Positions 23,196 through 31,735 of a DNA stretch of 34,523 nt are shown piece after piece. This stretch comes from Bacilli bacterium (GTDB taxonomy: Bacteria; Bacillota_I; Bacilli_A; RF39; UBA660), in assembly GCA_016296185.1 (NCBI GenBank), contig JAEDJT010000015.1, forward strand, positions 1 through 34,523. Reading direction: 5' to 3'. How positions within the stretch are numbered: the first letter of the stretch is position 1; every line of letters begins with the position of its first letter. Below the pieces are notes generated by a model. That model saw only the letters and a list, made by a program, of their open reading frames with translations. It made no database searches and had not been told where the DNA came from. The position numbers and the translations under genes are program-made.

Positions 23196-24257
23196 ATGAA
23201 AAAGAAAATTGCAGTGTTAGCCCTTATCGCATGTTTAATTTCAGGGTGTGGAAGTAAGATACCTACATTATCAAACGGTGATGAAGCGGTAGTAACATTA
23301 AAAGACGGTTCAAAAATTAGTGCTAATGAACTTTATGAACAAATGAAAGAACAATATGCTTTAAATTCTTTAGTAAACATGATTGATACTAAAATCTTAG
23401 AAGCTGAATATCCAGACGATTTAGAAGATGCTAAATCAAGTGCTGAATCAACTATTACAGAATTAGAATCATATTATGGTGATCAATTAGAACAAGCTGT
23501 CCAATACTATACTGGTGGCCAATATCAAACTAAAGAAGCTTATAAAAATTATGTTTATATCAGTTATTTACAAAATTTAGCAGTTAAAGATTATGCTAAA
23601 AAACAAATAAATGATAAAGATATTGAAAAATACTATAAGAGCGATATTGTTGGTGATATTAAAGTAAGTCATATTTTAATTACATCAAAAGCAACTGATG
23701 AAATGACTGATGAAGAAAAGACAGCTGCTGAATCAGAAGCTAAAGAAAAAATCGAATCAATCATTAAAGAATTAAAAAATACTAAATCTAGTGAAGTTGC
23801 TGATAAATTCGCAGAATTAGCTAAAGAATATTCTGAAGATAATTCAACAAAAGACAATGGTGGATCATTAGGATTCATTAATAAAGATACATTAAGCTCA
23901 GCTTACGATGAATTAGTTGACGCTTCATACAAATTAAAAGATGGTGAATATTCAACAAGTGTTATCACTACTGAATTAGGATACCATGTTGTATTAAGAC
24001 AAGAAACTAAAGAAAAAGCTTCATTAGAAGAAGTTAAAGATTCAATCATTGAAAAATTAACTGACAAATATATTGAAGAAAATCCAGTTGTTCAAGTTAA
24101 AGCACTACAAGAATTAAGAAAAAATTATGATTTAGAAATCGTTGATACTGATTTACAATCTAAATATGCTACATATATTCAAAATCAAATCAGTTATTAT
24201 CAAAACGATGAAAACAAAGAATCAAATGATGAAAACAAAGAATCAAATAAGGAATAA
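23196..24257 (+). CDS. prsA: PrsA-type foldase lipoprotein (parvulin peptidyl-prolyl isomerase)
   Basis: The protein helps fold exported proteins outside the membrane. The 353-residue product has a lipoprotein signal with lipobox L-I-S-G-C (Cys18). An N-terminal helical chaperone region leads to a parvulin domain (about residues 150-270) with V-S-H-I-L-I, F-A-E-L-A-K-E-Y-S-E-D, G-G-S-L-G-F and T-E-L-G-Y-H-V-V. A helical region and an Asn/Asp/Glu/Lys tail follow; the tail contains a 7-residue D-E-N-K-E-S-N unit twice (21-bp tandem repeat, about 24208-24249). It is the only plus-strand gene here and has its own promoter and AAGGAGG site. In this window the type VII proteins and the secreted protease-like protein are candidate clients, but that is speculation. 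Confidence 0.96.
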   Translation: MKKKIAVLALIACLISGCGSKIPTLSNGDEAVVTLKDGSKISANELYEQMKEQYALNSLVNMIDTKILEAEYPDDLEDAKSSAESTITELESYYGDQLEQAVQYYTGGQYQTKEAYKNYVYISYLQNLAVKDYAKKQINDKDIEKYYKSDIVGDIKVSHILITSKATDEMTDEEKTAAESEAKEKIESIIKELKNTKSSEVADKFAELAKEYSEDNSTKDNGGSLGFINKDTLSSAYDELVDASYKLKDGEYSTSVITTELGYHVVLRQETKEKASLEEVKDSIIEKLTDKYIEENPVVQVKALQELRKNYDLEIVDTDLQSKYATYIQNQISYYQNDENKESNDENKESNKE

Positions 24258-24290
24258 ATAAAAAAGAACATTATTAAATGTTCTTTTTAT
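24258..24290. terminator. Bidirectional terminator between prsA and recX
   Basis: A perfect 12-bp stem AAAAAGAACATT/AATGTTCTTTTT (24261-24272 with 24277-24288) has a 4-base loop. U-runs on both strands serve the convergent genes. The recX TAA (24274-24276) is in the loop. Confidence 0.9.
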
Positions 24291-25050
24291 TTTGTACAAA
24301 ATCATTAACTTCATTATAACCAAAACCTCTTGCAATAAGTTTTAATTTAATTTGATTTTCTAAATCATAACCTTCATATTTTCTAGATAACTTACTATAT
24401 AATTTATTGTATTCTTTATCTAAAATACTATCACTATTCTCTACTTCAATATTATTAATAAACTCTTCAATCATCCATTTAGGATATCCCATATTAGTAA
24501 CATCATATAAAATTTTTTCTTTTAATTTATATTCACCATAATTATGATTAGATTTAATTTTTTTACTAACTATTTTTTCAACTTTATCTAACCATACTTG
24601 ATTATCTATTTCGTCTAATTTAGTTTTAAATTCATCTTCATTAAAACCTAATTTTTTTAAATTATCTTTTATCTTTAAAGGTCCAATATTATTTAATGTA
24701 ATAGCGTCATTTAAATAACTCTTTAAATAAATATCTTTATTAAAATAACCTTCATTTTTTAATTTATCAATAGCTTCTTGACTAGTCTTTCTAGTAAATT
24801 CTTTACATAAATATTCAAATACTTCTTTTTCTGTTCTTTGTCTTCTTGTGATATACCTTAAAGCTTTATAATATGAATCTAATTTATCATTATATTTAAC
24901 AATATCTTCAAATTCATCATAATCTAATTCTTTATGTGATAATAAATTATATTTAATAATTACATCATCATATAATTTAACATTAGTACCATCATCAAAA
25001 TAAACTGTATACTTATTAGTTCTACCTTTAGTAAACTTTATTATTTTCAT
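24274..25050 (-). CDS. recX: RecX-family regulator of RecA
   Basis: RecX proteins bind RecA and limit its filaments. The 258-residue product (from the ATG at 25050) has the three-helix repeat architecture of the family: an early Y-Y-K-A-L-R-Y-I-T-R-R-Q-R-T-E-K-E-V module, then L-K-N-E-G-Y-F-N-K-D, L-K-K-L-G-F-N-E-D-E, and the final I-K-L-K-L-I-A-R-G-F-G-Y-N-E-V. Length matches Gram-positive RecX. An earlier in-frame ATG at 25062 sits near the likely transcript start (TATAAT about 7 bases before it); I prefer 25050, preceded by GGGTGGT, but either is possible. Confidence 0.9.
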   Translation of the reverse strand: MKIIKFTKGRTNKYTVYFDDGTNVKLYDDVIIKYNLLSHKELDYDEFEDIVKYNDKLDSYYKALRYITRRQRTEKEVFEYLCKEFTRKTSQEAIDKLKNEGYFNKDIYLKSYLNDAITLNNIGPLKIKDNLKKLGFNEDEFKTKLDEIDNQVWLDKVEKIVSKKIKSNHNYGEYKLKEKILYDVTNMGYPKWMIEEFINNIEVENSDSILDKEYNKLYSKLSRKYEGYDLENQIKLKLIARGFGYNEVNDFVQNKKNI

Positions 25051-25118
25051 GCTACCACCCATATAAATTATAACAAATATATTAACTCAATAGCAAGAAC
25101 AATCGTTCGTAATTAATT

Positions 25119-25158
25119 TAAAAAAAAGAATCTACAATAAACCTTGTAGATTCTTTTT
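25119..25158 (-). terminator. nrnA terminator overlapping the stop codon
   Basis: The 15-bp stem AAAAAGAATCTACAA/TTGTAGATTCTTTTT has a 6-base loop and a U-tract on the minus strand. The TAG stop lies in the 3' arm. Confidence 0.9.
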
Positions 25159-26109
25159 ATATTCCTCACAATCTTTATCTAAAGCTTTTAATAATTCTTT
25201 AATATCATCTTTATTATGAGTTCTAACACCAGAAGCAAACTTATGACCTCCACCACCAAAAGCAGCAGCTGTTTCATTTATAACAGGTCCTTTACTTCTA
25301 ATATTAACTTTATATATTTCATTTCTTTCATCAAATGTAATGAAAGTCCATACATATACATCTTTTATATTACTATAGTCATTAATCATATTAGATGGTG
25401 TAGCTGGATCAACACCATATTCTTTTAAGATTTCAGGAGTAAACATAATATGAGCAAAACCATTTTCTGTTATTTCTAAATTCTCACTTATATAACCTTG
25501 GAACTTAATTTCTGCATAAGGTCTTTCATATAAATTTGGATATAGACTAACAAAATCAATTTCAGTTTTTTCTAATAACTCATATATTAATTTAAATGTT
25601 TTAGGAGTTGTATAACTAATTAAGAATCTATCACTATCAGAAACAACACCTAAGAATAAATTTTCAGCTACTTTTCTATCTATTTTCATACCAGTTTCTA
25701 ATAAGAATTCTATTATTAACTGACATGTACTAGATGAAGTATCATCTACCCAATCACACTCACCAAATACTTCTTCTGAAGGATGATGATCAATCTTAAA
25801 TACTTCTTTAAAAGCATTTTTATCAACACCATCTATTCTTCCAGTATCAGGAACATCTAATGCAATAAGTAAAGCATCTCCATCAATAGTAGTTTCATCT
25901 ATTTTATCTAATAAACCATAATACTTAAACTTAGAAACAGAAGTACCTACAGCATAAACATTCTTTTTAGGAAATGTTAATTTAATAGCATCTCTTAAAG
26001 CAGTTTGACTAGCTATAGCATCTGGATCAGGGCCTATGTGTCTAGCGATAACAATAGTTTCATATTGTTTAATCTTCTTATATATTTTTTTAATTTCAGA
26101 CTTCATCAT
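25132..26109 (-). CDS. nrnA: DHH-family phosphoesterase, NrnA-type oligoribonuclease/pAp phosphatase
   Basis: NrnA degrades short RNA oligonucleotides, and relatives hydrolyse pAp or cyclic dinucleotide products. The 325-residue product has the DHH domain with H-I-G-P-D-P-D-A (about residues 24-31), A-L-D-V-P-D and I-D-H-H-P near residue 128. The DHHA1 domain at the C terminus ends with G-G-G-G-H-K-F-A-S-G. Two adjacent ATG codons are possible starts; GAGG fits the second (26106) better. It lies 25 bases after an acetate kinase gene with no terminator between, so the two are probably one transcript. Confidence 0.94.
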   Translation of the reverse strand: MMKSEIKKIYKKIKQYETIVIARHIGPDPDAIASQTALRDAIKLTFPKKNVYAVGTSVSKFKYYGLLDKIDETTIDGDALLIALDVPDTGRIDGVDKNAFKEVFKIDHHPSEEVFGECDWVDDTSSSTCQLIIEFLLETGMKIDRKVAENLFLGVVSDSDRFLISYTTPKTFKLIYELLEKTEIDFVSLYPNLYERPYAEIKFQGYISENLEITENGFAHIMFTPEILKEYGVDPATPSNMINDYSNIKDVYVWTFITFDERNEIYKVNIRSKGPVINETAAAFGGGGHKFASGVRTHNKDDIKELLKALDKDCEEYKKNLQGLL

Positions 26110-26134
26110 AAGTCCTCACCCTTTCTTCTTTTTA

Positions 26135-27313
26135 TTATTTTACTAATTCATAAGTATCTTGAGCTATCATCAATTCTTCATTAGTAGGAACAACACAAAC
26201 TTTAATTTTTGAATCTGGTCCAGAAATTTCAATTTCTTCTCCTCTAACTTCATTAGCTTCTTCATTTATTGTAACACCTAAACAAGCTAATTTTTCCATT
26301 ATCATTTTTCTTACAGGACAAGCATTCTCACCTAAACCAGCAGTAAATACGATTATATCAGCTCCACCTAATTCAACATAATATTGAGCAATATAATCAA
26401 CAACTGTCTTAACATACTTATTAATAGCTAAAGTACATCTTTCATCCCCAGCTAATCTACCTTCATTAACATCTCTGAAGTCATTTGATTTACCACTTAA
26501 TCCTAAGAAACCACTCTTCTTATTTAAGTCATTCATAACTTCATCTGCACTCTTACCAGTTTTACTTGCTACATAAGTAACAATTGAAGGATCAATATCA
26601 CCTGATCTTGTACCCATCATAATACCAGCAAGTGGTGTAAATCCCATTGTAGTATCAATACATTTACCATTTTCTACAGCAGATAATGATCCACCTGAAC
26701 CTAAATGACAAATAATTGCTTTATAATCTTCTTTTCCTAAAATTCTAGGTATTTGTTTACTAATATAACAATGACTAGTTCCATGGAATCCATATTTTCT
26801 AACCATTAAATCTGTATACCATTCATAAGGTACTGGATACATAAATGATGTTTCATCCATTGTTTGATGAAATGCAGTATCAAATACACCAACCATTGGT
26901 ACATTTGGTAATGCAGCTTTAACAGCATTAACTCCTAAAATATTTGCAGGATTATGTAAAGGTGCTAAATCTGCATATTTTTCCAAATCAGCCATAACTT
27001 CATCTGTTATAATTACTGACTTATTATATTTATCTCCACCATGAACTAATCTATGTCCAACAGCTTCAATTTCATCTAATGAAGAAACAATACCTAATTT
27101 AATTAATCTATCTAGCATTACTTCAACAGCAACTGTATGATTAGGCATTTCTACTTCTTCATATATTTTTTCTCCATTAAATTTAATATTAAAAAAACTT
27201 CCTGGAATAGTAACTTTTTCAAAATAGCCTGAAGCAATTAATGTTTCAGTTTCGATATCGAATAAACTAAATTTTAAAGAACTTGATCCAGCATTTACTG
27301 ACATAATTTTCAT
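26135..27313 (-). CDS. ackA: Acetate kinase paralog 1 (variant nucleotide/phosphate loop)
   Basis: This ASKHA-fold kinase interconverts acetyl phosphate and acetate with ADP/ATP. The 392-residue product is full length with N-A-G-S-S-S-L-K-F at the start, G-H-R-L-V-H-G-G, F-D-T-A-F-H-Q-T-M, K-Y-G-F-H-G-T-S-H, I-D-T-T-M-G-F-T-P-L and M-M-G-T-R-S-G-D-I-D-P, and the C-terminal A-T-like N-E-E-L-M-I-A. The usual H-L-G-N-G-A-S loop reads H-L-G-S-G-G-S, changing the conserved Asn. GAGGAGAG precedes the ATG. It follows paralog 2 directly and leads into nrnA. Specificity for another short acyl phosphate is possible. Confidence 0.93.
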   Translation of the reverse strand: MKIMSVNAGSSSLKFSLFDIETETLIASGYFEKVTIPGSFFNIKFNGEKIYEEVEMPNHTVAVEVMLDRLIKLGIVSSLDEIEAVGHRLVHGGDKYNKSVIITDEVMADLEKYADLAPLHNPANILGVNAVKAALPNVPMVGVFDTAFHQTMDETSFMYPVPYEWYTDLMVRKYGFHGTSHCYISKQIPRILGKEDYKAIICHLGSGGSLSAVENGKCIDTTMGFTPLAGIMMGTRSGDIDPSIVTYVASKTGKSADEVMNDLNKKSGFLGLSGKSNDFRDVNEGRLAGDERCTLAINKYVKTVVDYIAQYYVELGGADIIVFTAGLGENACPVRKMIMEKLACLGVTINEEANEVRGEEIEISGPDSKIKVCVVPTNEELMIAQDTYELVK

Positions 27314-27363
27314 TAAAATTCTCTCCTCTTTCCCAATATTATTCTATCACAAATACCCCAAAT

Positions 27364-27386
27364 AAAAAAGAGGTTTAAGCCTCTTC
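27364..27386 (-). terminator. Terminator after ackA paralog 2, stop in loop
   Basis: The stem AAGAGG/CCTCTT has a 6-base loop that holds the TAA, followed by U6 on the minus strand. Confidence 0.8.
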
Positions 27387-28574
27387 TTTTGCTAATTCAT
27401 AAGTATCTCTAGCAATCATTAATTCTTCGTCAGTAGCAATTACATATACTGGTATTTTACTATCTTTAGTTGTAATAATACCTTCATTACCTTTACGAGT
27501 TAACATTTGATCATTAACTTTAGTATCTAATTTAATACCAAATGCTTTTAATTTTAATATTGTTTGTTCTCTGATAATAGGATCATTTTCTCCACCACCA
27601 GCAGTAAATACGATTGCATCAACTTCGCCATCTAATTTCATGAAATACTTAGCAATGTATTCAGCAATTCTTTCTGTATACATATCAAATGCCAACATAA
27701 CTTTTTCTTCTTTAGCTTCATAAGCTCTATCTAAGTCACGTAAGTCACTCATACCAGCAGTACCTTGTAATCCAGATTCTTTAGTTAAAATACTATTAAT
27801 CTTTTCAGTACTATAACCAGTTTTTTTACTAACATATTCAATCATTGAATGGTCAATATCACCACATCTAGTACCCATCATAATACCTGAGTTAGGAGTA
27901 AATCCCATAGATGTATCAATTGATTTACCTGCTTTAATAGCACTAATAGAAGCACCATTACCAATATGGCAGATAATTAAATTAGGTTCTTTTTTCTTTA
28001 ATTTAGTTTTCATAGCTTCAGTAATAAACTTATGAGATAAACCATGGAAACCATATTTTCTTACATCATACCTAACATACCATTCATAAGGTACTGGATA
28101 TAAATAAGCAATTGGTTCCATTGTTTGATGGAATGCTGTATCAAAGCATGCTACATTTGTAGATTCAGGAATATTTTCCATAAATGCATTCATACCTAAA
28201 ATACTTGCAGGATTATGTAATGGAGCTAAATCAGAAATTTCATTAATTTCCTTTACAACTCTCTTAGTTAATACAACAGATCTTGAGTATTTATTACCAC
28301 CATGAACTACACGATGACCTACAGCTTTAATTTCACTTAAATCTTTAATGATACCTTGTTCTACTAAATCTTTTAATAGAATTTCAACAGCTTCACTATG
28401 ATCTGCAAAATCTATTTCCTTTTCAACTTTAACGTCTCCAATACGGATACTATAAACACCACCAGAAAGACCTATTCTTTCAATAGTACCTTTCATTAAT
28501 AATTCTTCTTGTGGCATTTCATATAATCTAAATTTTAATGAACTTGAACCAGCATTAACTGATAAAATTTTCAT
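27375..28574 (-). CDS. ackA: Acetate kinase paralog 2
   Basis: The 399-residue product is full length with N-A-G-S-S-S-L-K-F, G-H-R-V-V-H-G-G, F-D-T-A-F-H-Q-T-M, K-Y-G-F-H-G-L-S-H, the canonical I-C-H-I-G-N-G-A-S loop and I-D-T-S-M-G-F-T-P. Here P-N-S-G-I-M-M-G-T-R-C-G-D-I-D-H differs from the usual P-L-x-G...R-S-G-D-I-D-P. It has its own promoter and a GAGGTGAT ribosome site. This copy keeps the Asn that paralog 1 has lost, so it is the better candidate for the main fermentative acetate kinase. No phosphotransacetylase gene is in the window. Confidence 0.95.
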   Translation of the reverse strand: MKILSVNAGSSSLKFRLYEMPQEELLMKGTIERIGLSGGVYSIRIGDVKVEKEIDFADHSEAVEILLKDLVEQGIIKDLSEIKAVGHRVVHGGNKYSRSVVLTKRVVKEINEISDLAPLHNPASILGMNAFMENIPESTNVACFDTAFHQTMEPIAYLYPVPYEWYVRYDVRKYGFHGLSHKFITEAMKTKLKKKEPNLIICHIGNGASISAIKAGKSIDTSMGFTPNSGIMMGTRCGDIDHSMIEYVSKKTGYSTEKINSILTKESGLQGTAGMSDLRDLDRAYEAKEEKVMLAFDMYTERIAEYIAKYFMKLDGEVDAIVFTAGGGENDPIIREQTILKLKAFGIKLDTKVNDQMLTRKGNEGIITTKDSKIPVYVIATDEELMIARDTYELAKEEA

Positions 28575-28594
28575 ATTATCACCTCTTAACCTAG

Positions 28595-28624
28595 ATTATA
28601 CACATAAAAGTTAAAAAATACCAA
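28595..28624 (-). promoter_or_regulatory. ackA paralog 2 promoter
   Basis: TTGGTA (28619-28624), 18 bases, TATAAT (28595-28600) on the minus strand. It overlaps a weak AAAAGTT/AACTTTT hairpin (28606-28629) that may end the preceding small gene. Confidence 0.55.
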
Positions 28625-28630
28625 CTTTTT

Positions 28631-28810
28631 CTACTTACTTTCACTATTTTTATGCCTTTTAATACGCATTTCATAATCTATAATACGTTTACTATTACAA
28701 TCAATATTATATCCGTACTCATTTAAATACTCATATCTCTTCTTATCTAAAGAGCACATTTTATCAATATCACATGATTTATAATAATAATCATTATATC
28801 TTTTATTCAT
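28631..28810 (-). CDS. Small basic Tyr-rich protein
   Basis: The 59-residue product begins M-N-K-R-Y-N-D-Y-Y-Y and contains three Cys (C-D-I-D-K-M-C and I-D-C-N-S), with a basic C-terminal helix (R-I-I-D-Y-E-M-R-I-K-R-H-K). GGTGAT (28814-28819) lies 3 bases before the ATG, the same site used by several neighbours, and codon use looks like that of the neighbours. It fills most of the gap between thiI and ackA. Family unknown; the three Cys could bind metal. Confidence 0.6.
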   Translation of the reverse strand: MNKRYNDYYYKSCDIDKMCSLDKKRYEYLNEYGYNIDCNSKRIIDYEMRIKRHKNSESK

Positions 28811-28854
28811 AATATCACCATTAATATTATGGATTGATAATTAATTTAAATACA

Positions 28855-28889
28855 TAAAAAAAGAGCTTAAAGTAAATCTTCAAACTCTT
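28855..28889 (-). terminator. thiI terminator overlapping the stop codon
   Basis: The 12-bp stem AAGAGTTTGAAG/CTTTAAGCTCTT has two G-U pairs and is followed by U7 on the minus strand. The TAA is inside the 3' arm. Confidence 0.85.
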
Positions 28890-30060
28890 CATTTTTATCA
28901 TTATAACTTATTTTAATTACTTCATGATTATGAATAGCTTCATAAATCATATCTTCCCATTCTAATCTATTTTCATATTCACGAGCTAAATCAACATCTG
29001 GATTAATAACAGGATGTTCAGGAACAAATACAGTACAACAATCTTCAAAAGGTAAAATACTTGTTTCATAAGTATCAATTTTTTTAGCTATTGCTATAAT
29101 TTCATTTTTATCAAAACAAGCAAGTGGTCTAATAACTGGTATTTTAACAGTTTCATTAATAACATTCATACTAGTTAAAGTTTGACTTGCAACTTGTCCT
29201 ATTGATTCACCATTAACTAATATTTTACAATTACCACTTCTAGCTATTCTTTCACTTATTCTATACATCATTCTTCTCATAATAGTAACTAAATATTCAT
29301 GAGGACAATTCTTTAATATTTCTTGTTGAATATGAGTAAAGTTAATAACATGTAATTTAATATCATTATTATATAAAGATAATTTTCTTGCTAAATCTAT
29401 AACTTTATTCTTAGCTTCAATACTTGTATGAGGAGGACTTTCAAAATATAAACATTCTAATTTAACTCCTCTTTTAATAGCCATATAACCTGCTACTGGA
29501 GAATCTATTCCACCAGATAACATTAATAAACCTTTACCTGCTACACCAACTGGATATCCACCAATACCCATTAAAGAATTAAAATAAATATATACAGCAT
29601 CTAATCTAATTTCTACATGAACATGTAAATCAGGATTATGAACATCTACTTTTTTACCTTCTAAATTCTTTAATATAATAGCACCAATTTTTCTACTAAA
29701 TTCCATACTTTCAATTGGATACTTTTTATCACTTCTTTTAGTTTCAACCTTAAAAGTAGTAAATTCCATTGATTTAACAAGTTTTAATACAGTATTACCA
29801 ATTTCATCAAAATCTTTAGTAGTTAACTTATAAGCTACATCATATTCATGAATACCAAATACATGACCTAAAACCTCAGTAACTTTATCAAAGTTATCTT
29901 CACCAGGTTCAATAAACATTCTTCCTTTATCAAATTTAATATTAGCATCTATGTCTTTTAAAGCAAAATTAATATTATCTTTTAATTGTTTTAAAAATAA
30001 ATTAATATTAGCTTTCTTAGTAGATAATTCACCATATTTAATTAATATTAACTTTTCCAC
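28867..30060 (-). CDS. thiI: tRNA 4-thiouridine synthase ThiI (no rhodanese domain)
   Basis: ThiI adenylates U8 of tRNA and places sulfur to make 4-thiouridine, and in some bacteria serves thiamine thiazole synthesis. The product has 397 residues from a GTG at 30060, chosen because GGTGAT (30065-30070) is 4 bases upstream and the resulting M-E-K-L-I-L-I-K-Y-G-E-L start fits the family. A ferredoxin-like/THUMP region is followed by the PP-loop L-S-G-G-I-D-S-P near residues 180-186. It ends after the adenylation domain without the C-terminal rhodanese domain found in E. coli ThiI, as in Bacillus. A cysteine desulfurase lies about 2 kb upstream. Confidence 0.95.
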   Translation of the reverse strand: MEKLILIKYGELSTKKANINLFLKQLKDNINFALKDIDANIKFDKGRMFIEPGEDNFDKVTEVLGHVFGIHEYDVAYKLTTKDFDEIGNTVLKLVKSMEFTTFKVETKRSDKKYPIESMEFSRKIGAIILKNLEGKKVDVHNPDLHVHVEIRLDAVYIYFNSLMGIGGYPVGVAGKGLLMLSGGIDSPVAGYMAIKRGVKLECLYFESPPHTSIEAKNKVIDLARKLSLYNNDIKLHVINFTHIQQEILKNCPHEYLVTIMRRMMYRISERIARSGNCKILVNGESIGQVASQTLTSMNVINETVKIPVIRPLACFDKNEIIAIAKKIDTYETSILPFEDCCTVFVPEHPVINPDVDLAREYENRLEWEDMIYEAIHNHEVIKISYNDKNEEFEDLL

Positions 30061-30100
30061 ACATATCACCCCAAAGTCATTGATAGTATATCATTAAATT

Positions 30101-30129
30101 AAAAAAAGAAAAAGAATAACTTTTTCTTT
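30101..30129 (-). terminator. Terminator of the 294-residue gene
   Basis: The stem AAAGAAAAAG/CTTTTTCTTT has a 5-base loop and is followed by U-rich sequence, just after the stop on the minus strand. Confidence 0.75.
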
Positions 30130-31013
30130 TAAAATGATATAGATCTTCCTTCTTCTTTTCTTAAATAATTTTGATATTTTTTAAAAGTATCAGCTATATG
30201 AGATACTAACTCTTCTATTTCAATACATTCTTCATTATTAAATGATATTTTATTAACACAAGGATTAACATCTTTAACTAAATTATCTAATTTATTATTA
30301 ATTAATGCTTGTGATAATTTAGCACAAATATCAGATAAAACTATCTCATATCTATTATGTAATTCTTTAGGTAATTGATCAACTCTATATCTACCAATTA
30401 AAATCATTGGTTTACCATATCCCATAATAGCACTTACTAAATGTTCTACAAAATGTTCACGTTTAGTATCTTTATTAGGTCCAGGAACTAAATCAATTAA
30501 TGTAAAACCTTTTTCTTTATCAAAAAAGAAATTAGCTGGTACTGGATCAATAGTTAAATCATAATTTTCAACTTCTAAACAATCATGAACAAATTTATCA
30601 TATATATCTTGTGAAGCATTTGCTCTTAATTCTAATTCTTTTATGTAAGAAGTAACTACTTTAATATATTCAACACTCATACCTTCATAGTCAACGTTTA
30701 CTTCATTATCTAATATAAATAAAGATTGAAAATCCATACTATTACCTTTAGCTTTTTCTTCTAAGAATAAACCAGTTGTAAAAACATGATCTTTATCATA
30801 AACCCATTTTTGATCTTCATATAATTTATAATCAATTATATTTATAGTATTAACACCATTAGTAATAGCTTTCTTAATATTAGCTAAATACTCTTCTAAA
30901 TGTTTATCATCAGCAGGCATAGATTTCTTTAATAAAACATGTGAATCATCATATGGATGTAATTTACCTTCCTTATCTTCATAAGCTTTAAAAATAGTAT
31001 TATTAATTTTCAT
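30129..31013 (-). CDS. Unknown protein with kinase-like D...N...ID pattern, paralog of next gene
   Basis: The 294-residue cytosolic protein has no signal or membrane segment. The N-terminal part has strand-rich V-N-T-I-N-I-I-D-Y-K-L and F-I-L-D-N-E. A long helix (Y-I-K-E-L-E-L-R-A-N-A-S-Q) leads to L-T-I-D-P-V-P-A-N-F-F-F-D and G-F-T-L-I-D-L near residues 150-175. That order resembles the catalytic loop and metal-binding Asp of APH/HipA-type kinases, but no phosphate-binding loop is evident. The central and C-terminal helical parts align with the 222-residue protein encoded just upstream (Y-I-x-x-L...A-x-Q-x-x-Y-x-K...; F-x-x-E-x-G-F; I-x-G-x-G-x-P). It has its own -10 box and ribosome site. 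Function unknown. Confidence 0.8.
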   Translation of the reverse strand: MKINNTIFKAYEDKEGKLHPYDDSHVLLKKSMPADDKHLEEYLANIKKAITNGVNTINIIDYKLYEDQKWVYDKDHVFTTGLFLEEKAKGNSMDFQSLFILDNEVNVDYEGMSVEYIKVVTSYIKELELRANASQDIYDKFVHDCLEVENYDLTIDPVPANFFFDKEKGFTLIDLVPGPNKDTKREHFVEHLVSAIMGYGKPMILIGRYRVDQLPKELHNRYEIVLSDICAKLSQALINNKLDNLVKDVNPCVNKISFNNEECIEIEELVSHIADTFKKYQNYLRKEEGRSISF

Positions 31014-31016
31014 ATT

Positions 31017-31035
31017 ATCACCTACTATAATTATA
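31017..31035 (-). promoter_or_regulatory. -10 box and shifted ribosome site of the 294-residue gene
   Basis: TATAAT (31030-31035) is followed 7 bases later by GGTGAT (31017-31022), which is 3 bases before the ATG. The U-tract of the preceding terminator ends 4 bases upstream of the -10. Confidence 0.5.
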
Positions 31036-31039
31036 ACAA

Positions 31040-31068
31040 TAAAAAAGATATATCACTATATCTTTTTT
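31040..31068 (-). terminator. Terminator of the 222-residue gene overlapping its stop
   Basis: A perfect 12-bp stem AAAAAAGATATA/TATATCTTTTTT has a 4-base loop and a U-tract on the minus strand. The TAG lies in the 5' arm next to the loop. Confidence 0.85.
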
Positions 31069-31724
31069 TCTAACTTAACAGATTCTTCTCTTTTTTTATC
31101 TTCTTCTATTACATTAAAAAATAAGTTTTTCATAGCAGAAGACATTTCATTAACTTCAGTTAATTCTAATCCTCTAGTATATTTATCACTATTATAAGCA
31201 ATTTCTTCTTTAACTAATTCTTCATCAAAACCTTTTAATCTTAATGCTAAAGAAACTTTTATTTCAATAATATGAGCAGCAGTAAATAATGCTTTCATTT
31301 GTTTTTCAGTAATAAAATTACATGATGTAAAATCTACATAGAATTCAGGAATTCCATTACCAAAAATACAAGCAAATATATTTCTTATAAATTGACTACA
31401 TTGTATGTCACTTTTTTTATTTTCAGGATTTTCTATTATAAATCCTTCTTCAGGATTAAAACTATATCTTCCAGAAGCTTCATCTAAAGAATAACCTTCT
31501 CTATATAATTCAACAAAATCATCTATTAACTTGTTATATTGATTTTGACAAGCCATACTTCTTTCAGTTAAATCTCTAATATATTTATCTAAAGTTAAAT
31601 AATATATTGAAGCAATATTATCAAAATCTTTATTTTCAAAAGGTTTAGTTCTTATCCATACATTTTTACTAGATATATTCTTATTACTTAATTCATCAAC
31701 TTTTTTAACATTACTACTAATCAT
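31056..31724 (-). CDS. Unknown protein, paralog of the 294-residue neighbour
   Basis: The 222-residue product has no signal peptide or membrane helix. It shares with the next gene's product a helix Y-I-R-D-L-T-E-R...A-C-Q-N-Q-Y-N-K-L, a strand pair around F-N-P-E-E-G-F-I-I, and I-F-G-N-G-I-P. It is shorter at the N terminus, and the Asp/Asn pair of the kinase-like motif is not kept, so any catalytic activity would be lost. A strong GGAGG site follows an attenuator-like hairpin directly upstream. The tandem arrangement suggests duplication and a shared complex. Function unknown. Confidence 0.8.
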   Translation of the reverse strand: MISSNVKKVDELSNKNISSKNVWIRTKPFENKDFDNIASIYYLTLDKYIRDLTERSMACQNQYNKLIDDFVELYREGYSLDEASGRYSFNPEEGFIIENPENKKSDIQCSQFIRNIFACIFGNGIPEFYVDFTSCNFITEKQMKALFTAAHIIEIKVSLALRLKGFDEELVKEEIAYNSDKYTRGLELTEVNEMSSAMKNLFFNVIEEDKKREESVKLEKKI

Positions 31725-31735
31725 ACAAAACCTCC

